Assembly: GCA_019359395.1 (NCBI GenBank)
Contig: JAHHHK010000004.1
Coordinates: 248,001-312,000 of the forward strand
Reading direction: 5' to 3'
DNA: 64,000 bases
DNA from: Komarekiella atlantica HA4396-MV6
GTDB taxonomy: Bacteria > Cyanobacteriota > Cyanobacteriia > Cyanobacteriales > Nostocaceae
Below are positions 17,328 through 28,306 of this stretch, in pieces. A program made the translations under genes and the position numbers. The notes beneath the pieces are model-generated. The model was not told the origin of the DNA. It did no database searches and saw nothing but the letters and a program-made list of their open reading frames with translations. Position 1 is the first letter of the stretch. Each line of letters opens with the position of its first letter.

Positions 17328-18539
17328 ATGCAAAAGAACTGCATCTATCTCGATAATAATGCCACCACCAAAGTAGACCCAGAAGTTGTAGAGGCGATGC
17401 TGCCTTACCTGACGGACTATTATGGTAATCCCTCTAGTATGCATACCTTTGGTGGACAACTCGGCAAAGGGGTGAAAACAGCAAGAGAACAACTTGCAGC
17501 ACTTATTGGAGCCGATGAGTCAGAAATTGTCTACACCAGTTGTGGTACTGAAGGAGATAACGCTGCGATTCGTGCTGCATTGTTAGCACATCCAGACAGG
17601 CGACACATCATCACCACACAAGTTGAACACCCAGCGGTGCTGAATGTCTGCAAACAACTAGAAACCCAAGGTTATAGTGTTACCTATCTTTCAGTAAACC
17701 ATCAAGGGCAGTTGGATCTAGATGAACTAGAAGCCTCACTGACGGGTAACACCGCCCTGGTGACGATTATGTACGCCAACAACGAAACAGGCACGGTTTT
17801 CCCAATTGAACAGATTGGGTTGCGAGTCAAAGAGTACGGTGCTATTTTCCACGTAGATGCGGTGCAAGCAGTGGGAAAAATTCCCTTGAATATGAAGACT
17901 AGCACCGTAGATATGTTAACTTTGTCTGGTCATAAGATTCACGCACCCAAAGGAATTGGTGCTTTGTATGTGCGACGTGGGGTTAGGTTCCGTCCTTTGT
18001 TGATTGGGGGACACCAAGAACGTGGGCGTCGGGCGGGAACAGAGAATGTTCCAGGAATTATTGCCCTCGGCAAAGCCGCAGAACTGGAAATGTTACATTT
18101 AGAAGAGGCGACCAAGAGAGAAAGAAGGCTGCGCGATCGCCTAGAACAAACTTTACTCGCTACAATTGCCGATTGTGTCGTGAATGGTGACTCTACGCAG
18201 AGATTGCCAAACACCACCAATATCGGCTTCAAGTACATCGAAGGCGAAGCTATCTTACTGTCCTTAAATAAATACGGTATTTGTGCCTCATCTGGTTCTG
18301 CTTGCACCTCTGGGTCTTTGGAACCTTCCCACGTTCTCCGGGCTATGGGCTTACCCTACACAACTCTGCATGGTTCCATTCGCTTCAGCCTTTGTCGCTA
18401 CACTACAGAAGCCGAAATCGATCAAGTCATCGCAGTCATGCCCGGTATTGTAGAACGTTTACGCGCCCTCTCACCCTTCAAAAATGATGATGCAGGCTGG
18501 TTACAAGAACAAGAGCAAGCACTGGCGGCGCATCACTAG
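17328..18539 (+). CDS. nifS: Cysteine desulfurase NifS
   Basis: A 403-residue PLP-dependent cysteine desulfurase supplying sulfur for nitrogenase Fe-S clusters. The start MQKNCIYLDNNATTKVDPEV is diagnostic, the PLP lysine lies in TLSGHKIHAPKG, and the catalytic cysteine loop is SSGSACTSGSLEPSHVL. The ATG at 17328 is preferred over a TTG at 17319. It lies between fdxN and nifU and works with NifU as sulfur donor and scaffold. A REP-like repeat separates it from nifU. Confidence 0.96.
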   Translation: MQKNCIYLDNNATTKVDPEVVEAMLPYLTDYYGNPSSMHTFGGQLGKGVKTAREQLAALIGADESEIVYTSCGTEGDNAAIRAALLAHPDRRHIITTQVEHPAVLNVCKQLETQGYSVTYLSVNHQGQLDLDELEASLTGNTALVTIMYANNETGTVFPIEQIGLRVKEYGAIFHVDAVQAVGKIPLNMKTSTVDMLTLSGHKIHAPKGIGALYVRRGVRFRPLLIGGHQERGRRAGTENVPGIIALGKAAELEMLHLEEATKRERRLRDRLEQTLLATIADCVVNGDSTQRLPNTTNIGFKYIEGEAILLSLNKYGICASSGSACTSGSLEPSHVLRAMGLPYTTLHGSIRFSLCRYTTEAEIDQVIAVMPGIVERLRALSPFKNDDAGWLQEQEQALAAHH

Positions 18540-18555
18540 CGACTGAGGAAGAAAG

Positions 18556-18656
18556 GGAAAAGGTGAGACCAGTGCTGCGGGAGGGTTTCCCTCCGCAGGC
18601 AACTGGCGCTAGCGTAGCGGTAGCGACGTTAGGAGCGTCACCCCGAAGGGTTAAAG
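18556..18656. repeat. REP-like GC-rich repeat between nifS and nifU
   Basis: The spacer holds gggagggtttccctccg and gcgctagcgtagcggtagcgacgttaggagcgtcaccccgaagggt in pieces, related to the repeats at 49867-50115 and 55905-55990. Inverted segments could form hairpins in the nifS-nifU message. Confidence 0.55.
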
Positions 18657-18738
18657 GGCAAACAAAGGGATGATTTTTACCTTTCCCCCTTACCCTTTTC
18701 CCAATCCAAAATCTAAAATCTAAAATCTAAAATTGGCT

Positions 18739-19647
18739 ATGTGGGACTACACAGATAAAGTATTAGAACTGTTTTACGACCCCAAGAATCAGGGAGCTAT
18801 CGAAGAAACGGGTGAATCTGGAGTTAAAGTTGCAACTGGAGAAATCGGTAGCATTGCTTGCGGCGATGCTTTGAGATTGCACCTGAAAGTGGAAGTGGAA
18901 TCTGATAAGATTCTAGATGCTCGCTTTCAAACCTTTGGTTGCACCAGTGCGATCGCTTCTTCTAGTGCATTAACCGAGATGATTAAGGGCTTAACTCTCG
19001 ATGAAGCCTTGAAAGTCTCCAACAAAGACATTGCAGATTACCTTGGTGGATTACCAGAAGCAAAGATGCACTGCTCTGTTATGGGGCAAGAAGCGCTAGA
19101 AGCAGCGATTTATAATTATCGTGGCATTCCTCTAACTTCTCATGATGACGATGATGAAGGAGCGCTAGTTTGCAGTTGCTTTGGTATCAGCGAGTCTAAG
19201 ATTCGCCGCGTGATTCTAGAAAATAATCTCACTGATGCTGAACAGGTAACAAACTACGTCAAAGCTGGTGGCGGATGCGGTTCTTGTCTAGCCAATATCG
19301 ATGATATTATCAAAGCAGTACAACAGGAATCTGCTGCACCTGCGCTTAACAATTATGCTCTGAAAGTTGCTACAGATATTGCTACATCTCAACAGCAATC
19401 GCAACTATCGCTAACCAACGTCCAAAAAATTGCTCTAATTCAAAAAGTTCTGGATGAAGAAGTCAGACCCGTTCTCATCGCTGATGGTGGAGATGTGGAA
19501 CTGTATGACGTAGAAGGTGATCGCGTGAAAGTTTTGCTGCAAGGTGCTTGCGGTTCTTGTTCTAGTAGTACAGCAACTCTGAAGATTGCGATCGAAGCCA
19601 GATTACAAGATCGTGTCAGCAAGAACCTTGTAGTCGAAGCAGTTTAG
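18739..19647 (+). CDS. nifU: Fe-S cluster scaffold NifU
   Basis: A 302-residue three-domain NifU. The N-terminal IscU-like scaffold has cysteines in SIACGDALRL, FGCTSAIASS and MHCSVMG. The central [2Fe-2S] BFD-like domain has LVCSCFGISESKI and GGCGSCLANI. The C-terminal Nfu domain carries GACGSCSSST. It assembles clusters with NifS and passes them to nitrogenase proteins. The ATG at 18739 (MWDYTDKVLELFYDP) is preferred over a TTG six bases upstream. Confidence 0.96.
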   Translation: MWDYTDKVLELFYDPKNQGAIEETGESGVKVATGEIGSIACGDALRLHLKVEVESDKILDARFQTFGCTSAIASSSALTEMIKGLTLDEALKVSNKDIADYLGGLPEAKMHCSVMGQEALEAAIYNYRGIPLTSHDDDDEGALVCSCFGISESKIRRVILENNLTDAEQVTNYVKAGGGCGSCLANIDDIIKAVQQESAAPALNNYALKVATDIATSQQQSQLSLTNVQKIALIQKVLDEEVRPVLIADGGDVELYDVEGDRVKVLLQGACGSCSSSTATLKIAIEARLQDRVSKNLVVEAV

Positions 19648-19952
19648 GAATTGCTGTAGGACTTAACGTACTCTACAAATACGCCCTAATATGCATTCAG
19701 CCAAAAACAGAAAGTAGGATTTGAACCGGATAAATGTTTTCTCATCAATGCTTCATACCAATTCGCCAAAAGAAAGCTACAGATTAAAATCTGACTTTCT
19801 TAATTACGAATTACGTAGCTTGCTTCTCGCGCCAGGCGCGAGTATTACGAATTACGAATTGGTATCTGTCCTACGGCTAACAGTATATAGGCAAAAACAT
19901 TAAGCGCCTACTTGCAAATTTCATCATCCAACTCGCTTCAAAGGAACAGGAT
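19648..19952. other. nifU-glbN spacer
   Basis: No gene is supported. The stretch holds attacgaatta-type short repeats at about 19800-19860 surrounding a small hairpin (ctcgcgccaggcgcgag). The glbN promoter may lie here, but no specific site was recognised. Confidence 0.4.
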
Positions 19953-20309
19953 ATGAGCACATTGTACGACAAACTTGGCGGACAACCAGCTATTGAACAA
20001 ATAGTAGATGAACTCCACAAACGCATTGCGACAGACAGCACCCTCAACACATTTTTTGCTGGTACAGATATGGCCAAGCAACGTAATCATCTAGTTGCTT
20101 TCTTATCTCAGATTTTTGAGGGGCCAAAGCAATACGCGGGTCGTCCAATGGACAAAACTCACGCAGGGATGAATCTACAGCAACAACACTTCGATGCGAT
20201 CGCCAAGCACCTGAGTGAAGCAATGGCTGTGCGCGGAGAATCGCCAGAAGATACAACCGCTGCACTAGAGCGCGTCTCAAATTTAAAGGGCGCTATTTTG
20301 AACAAGTAA
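19953..20309 (+). CDS. glbN: Cyanoglobin, group I truncated hemoglobin GlbN
   Basis: A 118-residue TrHb1 protein starting MSTLYDKLGGQPAIEQIVDE. The proximal heme histidine lies in the GRPMDKTHAGM segment, and the distal region in FFAGTDMAKQRNHLVAFLSQ. A glbN gene in this exact place, between nifU and nifH, was described in Nostoc commune, where the membrane-associated protein binds O2 avidly and is made under nitrogen limitation at low oxygen. Here it is expected to assist respiration or oxygen control in nitrogen-fixing cells (inference). An AAGGAACAGGAT ribosome-binding stretch precedes the ATG. Confidence 0.95.
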   Translation: MSTLYDKLGGQPAIEQIVDELHKRIATDSTLNTFFAGTDMAKQRNHLVAFLSQIFEGPKQYAGRPMDKTHAGMNLQQQHFDAIAKHLSEAMAVRGESPEDTTAALERVSNLKGAILNK

Positions 20310-20408
20310 TAGGACTTACGCATTGATTGTTGACGAATAGTAACGTCAAGTCCTACTTGGTCTTTCCAGCTAAAACACATTATGACGTATTTGTAAATTG
20401 CGTAAGCT

Positions 20409-20440
20409 CTTAGTCATTAGTCATTTGACTAATGACTAAG
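20409..20440 (+). terminator. 15-bp perfect stem-loop between glbN and nifH
   Basis: The arms cttagtcattagtca and tgactaatgactaag are perfect complements with a 2-base loop. No U-run follows, so it may act as an RNA-processing or stabilising hairpin rather than a simple terminator. It lies 190 bp before nifH. Confidence 0.55.
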
Positions 20441-20569
20441 GACAAAAAGAAAAGAAATTTAACGAGGAAATAAATGTACCTACTTTCGATCATTTTAGCT
20501 GTGGAGCGATCGCCCCCAACGGCGACGTTCTACATCCCCTCACTGCTGTAGCTCAACAAGCGTGAGTAG

Positions 20570-21523
<954 letters not shown>

Positions 21524-21619
21524 GTCGCTACTAAGAAATAACGCTTTAGCACAAGGAAAAAGGAAGGTTTCATATCTTCCCTTTTAACCTCTCCCTAGCA
21601 TCTCCCCCCTAACCTTAGA

Positions 21620-21636
21620 GGGGACTCCTAGTCCCC
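21620..21636 (+). promoter_or_regulatory. nifH-nifD intergenic hairpin
   Basis: GGGGACT-CCT-AGTCCCC forms a perfect 7-bp GC-rich stem 96 bp after the nifH stop. Such hairpins can protect the abundant nifH transcript and lower read-through into nifD; that function is inferred. Confidence 0.6.
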
Positions 21637-21672
21637 CTATGCCCCGATCCTTACGAGTCACAGAGGCTTAGT

Positions 21673-23175
21673 ATGACACCTCCAGAAAACCAAAACATCA
21701 TCGAAGAAAGAAAAGAACTAATTAAAGAAGTTCTAGACGCTTATCCTGATAAAGCTAAGAAAAAACGGGAAAAGCACTTAAGTGTATACGAAGAAGGTAA
21801 GTCCGATTGCGGCGTTAAGTCTAACATCAAATCCCTTCCTGGTGTAATGACCGCTCGTGGTTGTGCTTATGCCGGTTCAAAAGGTGTGGTTTGGGGCCCT
21901 ATCAAGGACATGATCCACATCAGCCACGGGCCTGTTGGTTGCGGTTACTGGTCTTGGTCTGGTCGTCGTAACTACTACATTGGTACTACAGGTGTTGATA
22001 CCTTTGGTACTATGCACTTCACCTCTGACTTCCAAGAACGAGATATCGTTTTCGGTGGTGACAAAAAACTCGTCAAGTTAATCCAAGAACTTGATGTACT
22101 CTTCCCTCTCAACCGTGGTGTTTCCATTCAATCTGAATGTCCCATCGGTCTAATTGGGGATGACATCGAAGCTGTTGCTCGCAAGACATCGAAAGAAATT
22201 GGCAAGCCAGTTGTTCCCGTTCGTTGCGAAGGCTTCCGCGGTGTTTCTCAGTCTTTGGGACACCACATCGCTAACGACATGGTTCGTGACTGGGTATTCA
22301 CCAGAGCAGACCAAGCTAAGAAAGACGGCACACTACAGTTTGAAGGCACTCCTTATGACGTAGCCATCATTGGTGACTACAACATTGGTGGAGATGCTTG
22401 GGCTAGCCGCATCCTCCTAGAAGAAATCGGCTTGCGCGTAGTCGCTCAGTGGTCAGGTGATGGCACCATCAACGAAATGTTGATGACCCCCAATGTGAAG
22501 ATGAACCTCATCCACTGTTACCGGTCGATGAACTACATCAGCCGTCACATGGAAGAAGCTTACGGTATACCCTGGTTGGAATACAACTTCTTCGGCCCCA
22601 CTAAGATTGCTGAATCTTTACGGGAAATTGCTTCTAAATTTGACGAGACAATCCAAGCAAACGCTGAGAAAGTCATCGCCAAGTATCAGCCAACAATGGA
22701 TGCGGTAGTTGCTAAGTACCGCCCCCGCTTGGAAGGTAAGACTGTAGCCATCATGGTTGGTGGTCTGCGTCCTCGCCACGTTGTCCCAGCCTTCCAAGAC
22801 TTGGGCATGAAGATGATTGGTACAGGTTATGAGTTCGCTCATAACGACGACTACAAACGTACCACTCACTACATCGAAAACGGCACCATCGTTTATGACG
22901 ACGTTACCGCTTACGAATTCGAGGAGTTTATCAAAGCCCTGAAGCCTGACCTCGTAGCCTCTGGTGTGAAAGAGAAGTACGTCTTCCAAAAGATGGGTCT
23001 TCCTTTCCGTCAAATGCACTCTTGGGATTACTCCGGCCCTTATCACGGTTATGACGGCTTTGCCATCTTCGCTCGTGACATGGATTTGGCACTCAACAGC
23101 CCAACCTGGGGATTAATCGGCGCTCCTTGGAATGAAAAGGCTAAGGCTGAAGCTAAAGCTAAGGCTGCCGTTTAG
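21673..23175 (+). CDS. nifD: Nitrogenase MoFe protein alpha chain
   Basis: A 500-residue NifD. P-cluster ligands are C64 (RGCAYAG), C90 (PVGCGYW) and C156 (SECPIG). FeMo-co is held by C282 (LIHCYRS) and H449 ([13 protein letters not shown]). The gene is continuous. Codons for WDYSG contain the 11-mer GGATTACTCCG at 23025-23035, the core that flanks the nifD excision element in Anabaena PCC 7120, present once here as an intact site. The C terminus is Lys/Ala-rich ([13 protein letters not shown]). Confidence 0.98.
   Translation: MTPPENQNIIEERKELIKEVLDAYPDKAKKKREKHLSVYEEGKSDCGVKSNIKSLPGVMTARGCAYAGSKGVVWGPIKDMIHISHGPVGCGYWSWSGRRNYYIGTTGVDTFGTMHFTSDFQERDIVFGGDKKLVKLIQELDVLFPLNRGVSIQSECPIGLIGDDIEAVARKTSKEIGKPVVPVRCEGFRGVSQSLGHHIANDMVRDWVFTRADQAKKDGTLQFEGTPYDVAIIGDYNIGGDAWASRILLEEIGLRVVAQWSGDGTINEMLMTPNVKMNLIHCYRSMNYISRHMEEAYGIPWLEYNFFGPTKIAESLREIASKFDETIQANAEKVIAKYQPTMDAVVAKYRPRLEGKTVAIMVGGLRPRHVVPAFQDLGMKMIGTGYEFAHNDDYKRTTHYIENGTIVYDDVTAYEFEEFIKALKPDLVASGVKEKYVFQKMGLPFRQMHSWDYSGPYHGYDGFAIFARDMDLALNSPTWGLIGAPWNEKAKAEAKAKAAV
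23025..23035 (+). other. Single-copy nifD-element attachment core (empty site)
   Basis: GGATTACTCCG matches the 11-bp direct repeat that I recall bordering the nifD element. One copy inside an uninterrupted nifD indicates an unoccupied or already excised site. xisA is not in this window. Confidence 0.55.
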
Positions 23176-23202
23176 GTAAAAGGGAGAGAGAAGTAAGGAT
23201 AG

Positions 23203-23222
23203 CCTGGGGTTTTAACCCCAGG
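23203..23222 (+). promoter_or_regulatory. nifD-nifK intergenic hairpin
   Basis: CCTGGGGTT-TT-AACCCCAGG gives a perfect 9-bp stem 27 bp after the nifD stop. A role in message stability or stoichiometry is inferred. Confidence 0.55.
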
Positions 23223-23349
23223 GGGGAGTAGAAAGTAGGGAATTAGCACTCACCACTTCCCACTCCCCATCCCCAACTCTTGTTATCGGCTCCCACCTCA
23301 AGTCCTCATTCCTCGACTAGAAAATACAGCAAGCTTGGAGATCCACCAA

Positions 23350-24885
23350 ATGCCTCAGAATCCAGAAAAAATTCAAGACCACGTTGAGCTATTCCACCAG
23401 CCGGAGTACCAACAGTTATTTGAAAACAAAAAGCAATTTGAAAACGGTCACGACCCCGAAGAAGTAAAACGGGTTGCAGAGTGGACAAAGGGTTGGGATT
23501 ATCGTGAAAAGAACTTCGCTCGTGAAGCATTGACCGTTAACCCTGCTAAAGGTTGCCAACCATTGGGAGCAATCTTTGCTGCTGTTGGTTTTGAAGGCAC
23601 TCTACCTTTTGTTCAAGGTTCTCAAGGTTGCGTTGCTTACTTCCGCACCCACTTAACTCGCCACTACAAAGAACCATTCTCTGGTGTATCTTCTTCAATG
23701 ACTGAAGATGCAGCCGTGTTCGGTGGTCTGCAAAACATGATTGACGGCTTAGCGAACTCTTACCAACTCTACAAACCCAAGATGATTGCTGTCTGCACCA
23801 CCTGTATGGCAGAAGTAATTGGTGATGACTTACAAGCTTTCATCAACAACTCTAAACAAGCTGGTTCAGTTCCTCAAGATTTCCCAGTACCCTACGCTCA
23901 TACCCCTAGCTTTGTTGGTTCCCACATCACTGGTTACGACAACATGATGAAGGGAATTCTTTCTAATCTGACAGCAGGTCATAAGAAAGAAACCAGCAAT
24001 GGCAAGATCAACTTCATCCCAGGTTTTGATACCTACGTAGGCAACAACCGTGAAATCAAGCGGATTGCTTCCTTGTTCGGCTTTGACTACACAATTCTCG
24101 CTGACAACAGCGACTACCTGGATTCACCCAACACAGGTGAGTTCGATATGTATCCAGGTGGTACAAAGCTAGAAGATGCAGCAGATTCAATTAATGCTAA
24201 AGCTACAGTTGCTCTGCAAGCACACTCCACCCCCAAAACCCGTGAGTACATCGAAAAAGAGTGGCAGCAACCAACCTTTGTTTCTCGTCCTTGGGGTATT
24301 AAGGGTACTGATGAGTTTTTGATGAAACTCAGCGAACTGAGTGGTATCCCCATTCCCGAAGAATTGGAAATTGAACGCGGTCGGGCAGTTGATGCCATGA
24401 CTGACTCCCATTCATGGATTCACGGCAAGCGTTTTGCTATCTACGGTGAACCAGATTTAGTTTACAGCGTAGTAGGCTTCATGCTGGAAATGGGTGCTGA
24501 ACCTGTGCATATCTTGGTTCACAACAGCAACGAAGTATTTGAAGCAGAAATGAAAGAACTGCTTGCTTCTAGCCCCTTCGGTAAGAATGCAACTGTTTGG
24601 CCTGGTAAAGACCTGTGGCACATGCGTTCATTACTGTTCACCGAACCCGTAGACTTCCTTGTCGGTAACACCTATGGTAAGTACCTGTGGCGTGACACCA
24701 AGATTCCCCTCGTGAGAATCGGCTATCCGATCATGGATCGTCACCACCTACACCGCTACAGCACCATCGGCTATCAAGGTGTGATCAACCTGCTTAACTG
24801 GACTGTAAATACCCTGTTTGAGGAAATTGATCGCAACACCAATATCCCATCCAAAACCGATATTTCCTACGACTTGATCCGTTAG
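23350..24885 (+). CDS. nifK: Nitrogenase MoFe protein beta chain
   Basis: A 511-residue NifK starting [21 protein letters not shown]-cluster cysteines lie in [17 protein letters not shown] and [13 protein letters not shown], and the serine-rich [13 protein letters not shown] segment follows. It forms the alpha2beta2 dinitrogenase with NifD. The ATG at 23350 is preferred over a TTG five codons upstream because cyanobacterial NifK begins MPQNP. Spacing from nifD is 174 bp with a hairpin between. Confidence 0.98.
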   Translation: MPQNPEKIQDHVELFHQPEYQQLFENKKQFENGHDPEEVKRVAEWTKGWDYREKNFAREALTVNPAKGCQPLGAIFAAVGFEGTLPFVQGSQGCVAYFRTHLTRHYKEPFSGVSSSMTEDAAVFGGLQNMIDGLANSYQLYKPKMIAVCTTCMAEVIGDDLQAFINNSKQAGSVPQDFPVPYAHTPSFVGSHITGYDNMMKGILSNLTAGHKKETSNGKINFIPGFDTYVGNNREIKRIASLFGFDYTILADNSDYLDSPNTGEFDMYPGGTKLEDAADSINAKATVALQAHSTPKTREYIEKEWQQPTFVSRPWGIKGTDEFLMKLSELSGIPIPEELEIERGRAVDAMTDSHSWIHGKRFAIYGEPDLVYSVVGFMLEMGAEPVHILVHNSNEVFEAEMKELLASSPFGKNATVWPGKDLWHMRSLLFTEPVDFLVGNTYGKYLWRDTKIPLVRIGYPIMDRHHLHRYSTIGYQGVINLLNWTVNTLFEEIDRNTNIPSKTDISYDLIR

Positions 24886-24928
24886 GAATTGTATTCACTC
24901 GCAGCGTGCCAATAAAGGGCGGAAAATA

Positions 24929-24957
24929 ATTCGTAATTCGTAATTCGTAATTCGTAA
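24929..24957. repeat. 7-bp STRR (ttcgtaa), about four copies
   Basis: Four tandem copies of ttcgtaa stand between nifK and the following gene. The same heptamer recurs near 52967-53060 and 53139. Confidence 0.8.
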
Positions 24958-25011
24958 TTATGAATTATTTCCACCTTTTTCTCTTTAGCATTTACCTGAG
25001 GTACTAAAGAA

Positions 25012-25359
25012 ATGGAAACTATCAATCATACTCACAATCACACTCATACTCATACTCATCCTAATTACCATCCACCTAACTATAAAAAACGAGGGATATT
25101 CAACAATTTACTCAATCCTTTGCGTCGTGTGGTGGATGGAGTCCAGGTTAAACATAATCGCATCGCTCATTTAATTTGCCAAATAATTCCTTGCTGTTGT
25201 CCTTTTGAGCGACAAATTAAATTATTTGGGCGGTCTTTTGATATCCCAGCACTGTGTAAACTCAATCCTTTATATAACGAATTTGTAGGATTGCGTTTTC
25301 GTGCTTTATCTTACCTCGCCGATGAATGTGGAGAGGATGTTACAAAATACATTTGCTAG
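25012..25359 (+). CDS. Mo-dependent nitrogenase C-terminal domain protein with His-rich N terminus
   Basis: A 115-residue protein of the cyanobacterial family named for a Mo-nitrogenase C-terminal domain (PF06967 as I recall it), with LNPLRRVVDGVQVKHNRIAHL, CCCPFERQI and IPALCKLNPLYNEFVGLRFR. The function is unknown. The N terminus alternates His and Thr (NHTHNHTHTHTHPNYH), a likely metal-binding tract. It lies between nifK and nifE, the usual place. The tri-cysteine CCC and the His tract together suggest metal handling for cofactor assembly, which is speculative. Confidence 0.85.
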   Translation: METINHTHNHTHTHTHPNYHPPNYKKRGIFNNLLNPLRRVVDGVQVKHNRIAHLICQIIPCCCPFERQIKLFGRSFDIPALCKLNPLYNEFVGLRFRALSYLADECGEDVTKYIC

Positions 25360-25372
25360 TTATTAGTCAAAA

Positions 25373-25488
25373 GTAGAGACGCCATTAATCGCGTCTGTAC
25401 AAGAGTCAAGGTAGAGACGCGATTAATCGCGTCTGTACAAGAGTCAAGAGTAGAGACGCGATTAATCGCGTCTGTACAAGAGTCAAGA
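25373..25488. repeat. LTRR array, three ~37-39-bp units, upstream of nifE
   Basis: Three tandem units of the form gtagagacgcgattaatcgc + gtctgtacaagagtcaaga. Each contains the palindrome GACGCGATTAATCGCGTC. It resembles the long tandemly repeated repetitive sequences of heterocystous cyanobacteria. Units are adjacent without spacers, so it is not a CRISPR array. Confidence 0.85.
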
Positions 25489-25571
25489 GTCAAAATTAAT
25501 TAGTTTTAACTTTGGACTTTTAGCAGTGGGCAAATGACAAAGAACAACTGCCATCCAGTACGAGAAGAGAG

Positions 25572-26951
25572 ATGAAAAGCACCCAAGGCAAAATTAACGA
25601 GCTGCTTAGTGAATCAGGATGTGAGCATAATCAGCATAAACAAACGGAGAAGAAAAACAAGTCTTGCACACAACAGGCACAACCTGGCGCGGCTCAAGGG
25701 GGCTGTGCCTTTGATGGTGCAATGATTGCCCTTGTACCGATCGCGGATGCTGCTCATTTAGTCCACGGGCCGATCGCCTGTGCTGGTAACTCCTGGGGCA
25801 GCCGTGGTAGTCTTTCCTCTGGGCCCCAACTCTACAAGATGGGCTTTACGACTGACTTGGGTGAAAACGATGTCATCTTCGGTGGTGAAAAAAAGCTCTA
25901 TAAAGCGATTCTAGAAATCAAAGAGCGCTACCAACCAGCAGCAGTCTTTGTTTATGCTACTTGCGTTACAGCTCTAATTGGCGATGATGTTGATGCCGTC
26001 TGCAAAGCTGCTGCTGAGAAAATCGGTGTTCCTGTTGTCCCGGTAATTGCTCCAGGATTTATTGGGAGCAAAAATCTGGGAAACCGCTTTGGTGGTGAAG
26101 CTTTGCTGGAATATGTTGTCGGAACAGCAGAACCGGAACATACAACGCCCTATGATATTAATTTAATCGGCGAGTACAACATCGCCGGGGAAATGTGGGG
26201 AGTAACACCACTGTTAGAAAAATTAGGCATCCGTATTTTATCCAAAATTACGGGCGATGCTCGCTACGATGAAATTCGCTACGCCCACCGTGCCAAGCTC
26301 AACGTGATGATCTGCTCACGAGCGCTGCTCAACATGGCCAGAAAGATGGAGGAGCGCTACAACATCCCCTATATTGAAGAGTCTTTCTACGGCATCGATG
26401 ATATGAATCGTTGTCTGCGAAACATTGCTGCTAAATTGGGTGACGCTGATTTGCAAGAGCGGACAGAAAAGCTGATTGCAGATGAAACTGCGGCTCTAGA
26501 TTTGGCATTGGCTCCCTATCGTGCTCGACTTAAAGGTAAGCGGGTTGTCTTATATACAGGTGGTGTTAAGAGTTGGTCGATTATCTCGGCTGCTAAGGAC
26601 TTAGGGATAGAAGTTGTTGCTACCAGTACCAGAAAAAGTACTGAGGAAGACAAAGCCAAAATCAAGAAGTTGATTGGCAACGATGGCATCATGTTAGAAA
26701 AGGGCAATGCTCAGGAATTGCTCCAGTTGGTCAAAGACACTCGCGCAGATATGCTGATTGCTGGTGGACGCAACCAATACACTGCCTTGAAAGCTCGGAT
26801 TCCTTTCCTTGATATCAACCAAGAACGCCACCATCCTTATGCAGGTTATGTGGGCATGATCGAGATGGCACGAGAACTGTACGAAGCTCTTTATAGCCCG
26901 ATTTGGGAGCAAATACGTAAGCCTGCGCCTTGGGACGAGGAGGTAGTTTAA
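25572..26951 (+). CDS. nifE: FeMo-cofactor assembly scaffold NifE
   Basis: A 459-residue NifE, homologous to NifD, which with NifN forms the scaffold where NifB-co is converted to FeMo-co. Features are [35 protein letters not shown] and [17 protein letters not shown]. The N terminus carries a Cys- and His-containing stretch ([18 protein letters not shown]). Its stop overlaps the nifN start by one base (TAATG), so the pair is translationally coupled. Confidence 0.96.
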   Translation: MKSTQGKINELLSESGCEHNQHKQTEKKNKSCTQQAQPGAAQGGCAFDGAMIALVPIADAAHLVHGPIACAGNSWGSRGSLSSGPQLYKMGFTTDLGENDVIFGGEKKLYKAILEIKERYQPAAVFVYATCVTALIGDDVDAVCKAAAEKIGVPVVPVIAPGFIGSKNLGNRFGGEALLEYVVGTAEPEHTTPYDINLIGEYNIAGEMWGVTPLLEKLGIRILSKITGDARYDEIRYAHRAKLNVMICSRALLNMARKMEERYNIPYIEESFYGIDDMNRCLRNIAAKLGDADLQERTEKLIADETAALDLALAPYRARLKGKRVVLYTGGVKSWSIISAAKDLGIEVVATSTRKSTEEDKAKIKKLIGNDGIMLEKGNAQELLQLVKDTRADMLIAGGRNQYTALKARIPFLDINQERHHPYAGYVGMIEMARELYEALYSPIWEQIRKPAPWDEEVV

Positions 26952-28306
26952 TGGCGATCGTTAATGTTCCTAACAAATCACTGACAGTTAATCCCCTCAA
27001 GCAAAGCCAAGCCTTGGGTGCAACCTTAGCTTTTTTGGGATTGAAGGGGACGATGCCTTTATTCCACGGTTCTCAGGGTTGTACTGCTTTCGCCAAAGTT
27101 GTCTTAGTGCGACATTTTAGAGAGGCGATTCCTCTAGCTACGACAGCGATGACGGAAGTCACTACTATCTTGGGTGGCGAAGAGAATGTAGAACAGGCAA
27201 TTCTGACGCTGGTAGAAAAGGCTAATCCAGAAATTATTGGTTTATGCACCACGGGGTTGACGGAGACTAGAGGGGATGACATTGAGGGATTTCTTAAAGA
27301 AATTCGCGATCGCCATCCTGAATTGAATGATTTAGCGATCGTTTTTGCCCCTACTCCAGATTTTAAAGGTGCGTTACAAGATGGCTTTGCTGTTGCTGTC
27401 GAGAGCATAGTTCAGGAAATTCCGCGAACGGGTGGAATCAGAACCGAGCAAGTAACGATTTTGGCGGGTTCTGCCTTCACACCAGGGGATGTACAGGAAG
27501 TCAAAGAGATGGTGACTGCCTTTGGAATGACACCTATCTTTGTACCTGATCTTGGCGCTTCTTTAGATGGACATTTAGAGGATGCCTATAGTGCTGTCAC
27601 AGTCAGCGGTACAACGCTCAAACAGCTACGAGAAGTAGGTAGTTCTGCTTTCACCTTGGCATTAGGTGAGAGTATGCGAGGTGCTGCAAAGATTCTCGAA
27701 GAACGGTTTGGCACACCCTACGAGGTGTTTGGGGAACTGACTGGATTAGAACCTGTGGACGAGTTCTTACAAGCATTGGCGATTCTTAGTGGTAATAGCG
27801 TTCCCGAAAAATACCGTCGCCAACGCCGTCAGTTGCAAGATGCCATGCTGGACACTCACTTTTACTTTGGTGCTAAGCGAGTTTCCCTAGCCTTAGAACC
27901 AGACTTGTTGTGGTCAACAGTGTGTTTCTTGCAATCGATGGGAACTCAGATTCATGCTGCGGTGACAACAACGCGATCGCCATTGCTAGAAAAACTCCCA
28001 GTCAAAAGCGTCACCATCGGTGATTTGGAGGACTTTGAGAGTTTGGCAGCCGGATCTGATTTGCTGATTGGTAACTCGAATGTCAGAGCGATCGCTAAAC
28101 GTCTTTCGGTTCCTCTATATCGTCTGGGCTTGCCCATTTATGACCGCTTAGGTAATGGTCAATTTACCAAAGTAGGCTACCGAGGCACAATGGAGCTTTT
28201 GTTTGGTATTGGCAACCTATTTTTAGAACAAGAAGAGTTATTAGTCAAGAGTCAAGAGTCATTGGTCAAGAGTAGAGACGCGATTAATCGCGTCTGTACA
28301 GATTAA
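26951..28306 (+). CDS. nifN: FeMo-cofactor assembly scaffold NifN
   Basis: A 451-residue NifN starting [20 protein letters not shown], partner of NifE. GSQGCTAFAKV, LCTTGLTETRGDD and PTPDFKGALQDG are family blocks. The start at 26951 overlaps the nifE stop. After the last family-like region (LFGIGNLFLEQEE) the final ~22 residues ([20 protein letters not shown]...) come from heptamer and LTRR repeats, and the stop codon at 28304 lies inside the second unit of the array at 28272-28420. Confidence 0.95.
   Translation: MAIVNVPNKSLTVNPLKQSQALGATLAFLGLKGTMPLFHGSQGCTAFAKVVLVRHFREAIPLATTAMTEVTTILGGEENVEQAILTLVEKANPEIIGLCTTGLTETRGDDIEGFLKEIRDRHPELNDLAIVFAPTPDFKGALQDGFAVAVESIVQEIPRTGGIRTEQVTILAGSAFTPGDVQEVKEMVTAFGMTPIFVPDLGASLDGHLEDAYSAVTVSGTTLKQLREVGSSAFTLALGESMRGAAKILEERFGTPYEVFGELTGLEPVDEFLQALAILSGNSVPEKYRRQRRQLQDAMLDTHFYFGAKRVSLALEPDLLWSTVCFLQSMGTQIHAAVTTTRSPLLEKLPVKSVTIGDLEDFESLAAGSDLLIGNSNVRAIAKRLSVPLYRLGLPIYDRLGNGQFTKVGYRGTMELLFGIGNLFLEQEELLVKSQESLVKSRDAINRVCTD

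Noticed and set aside
19705-19735. Possible tRNA T-arm complement (aggatttgaaccgg)
   Set aside because: No matching acceptor stem, anticodon arm or CCA region could be found around it.
25373-25488. CRISPR-like repeat array
   Set aside because: The units follow each other directly without unique spacers and are themselves palindromic; this is an LTRR. The same holds for 28272-28420.
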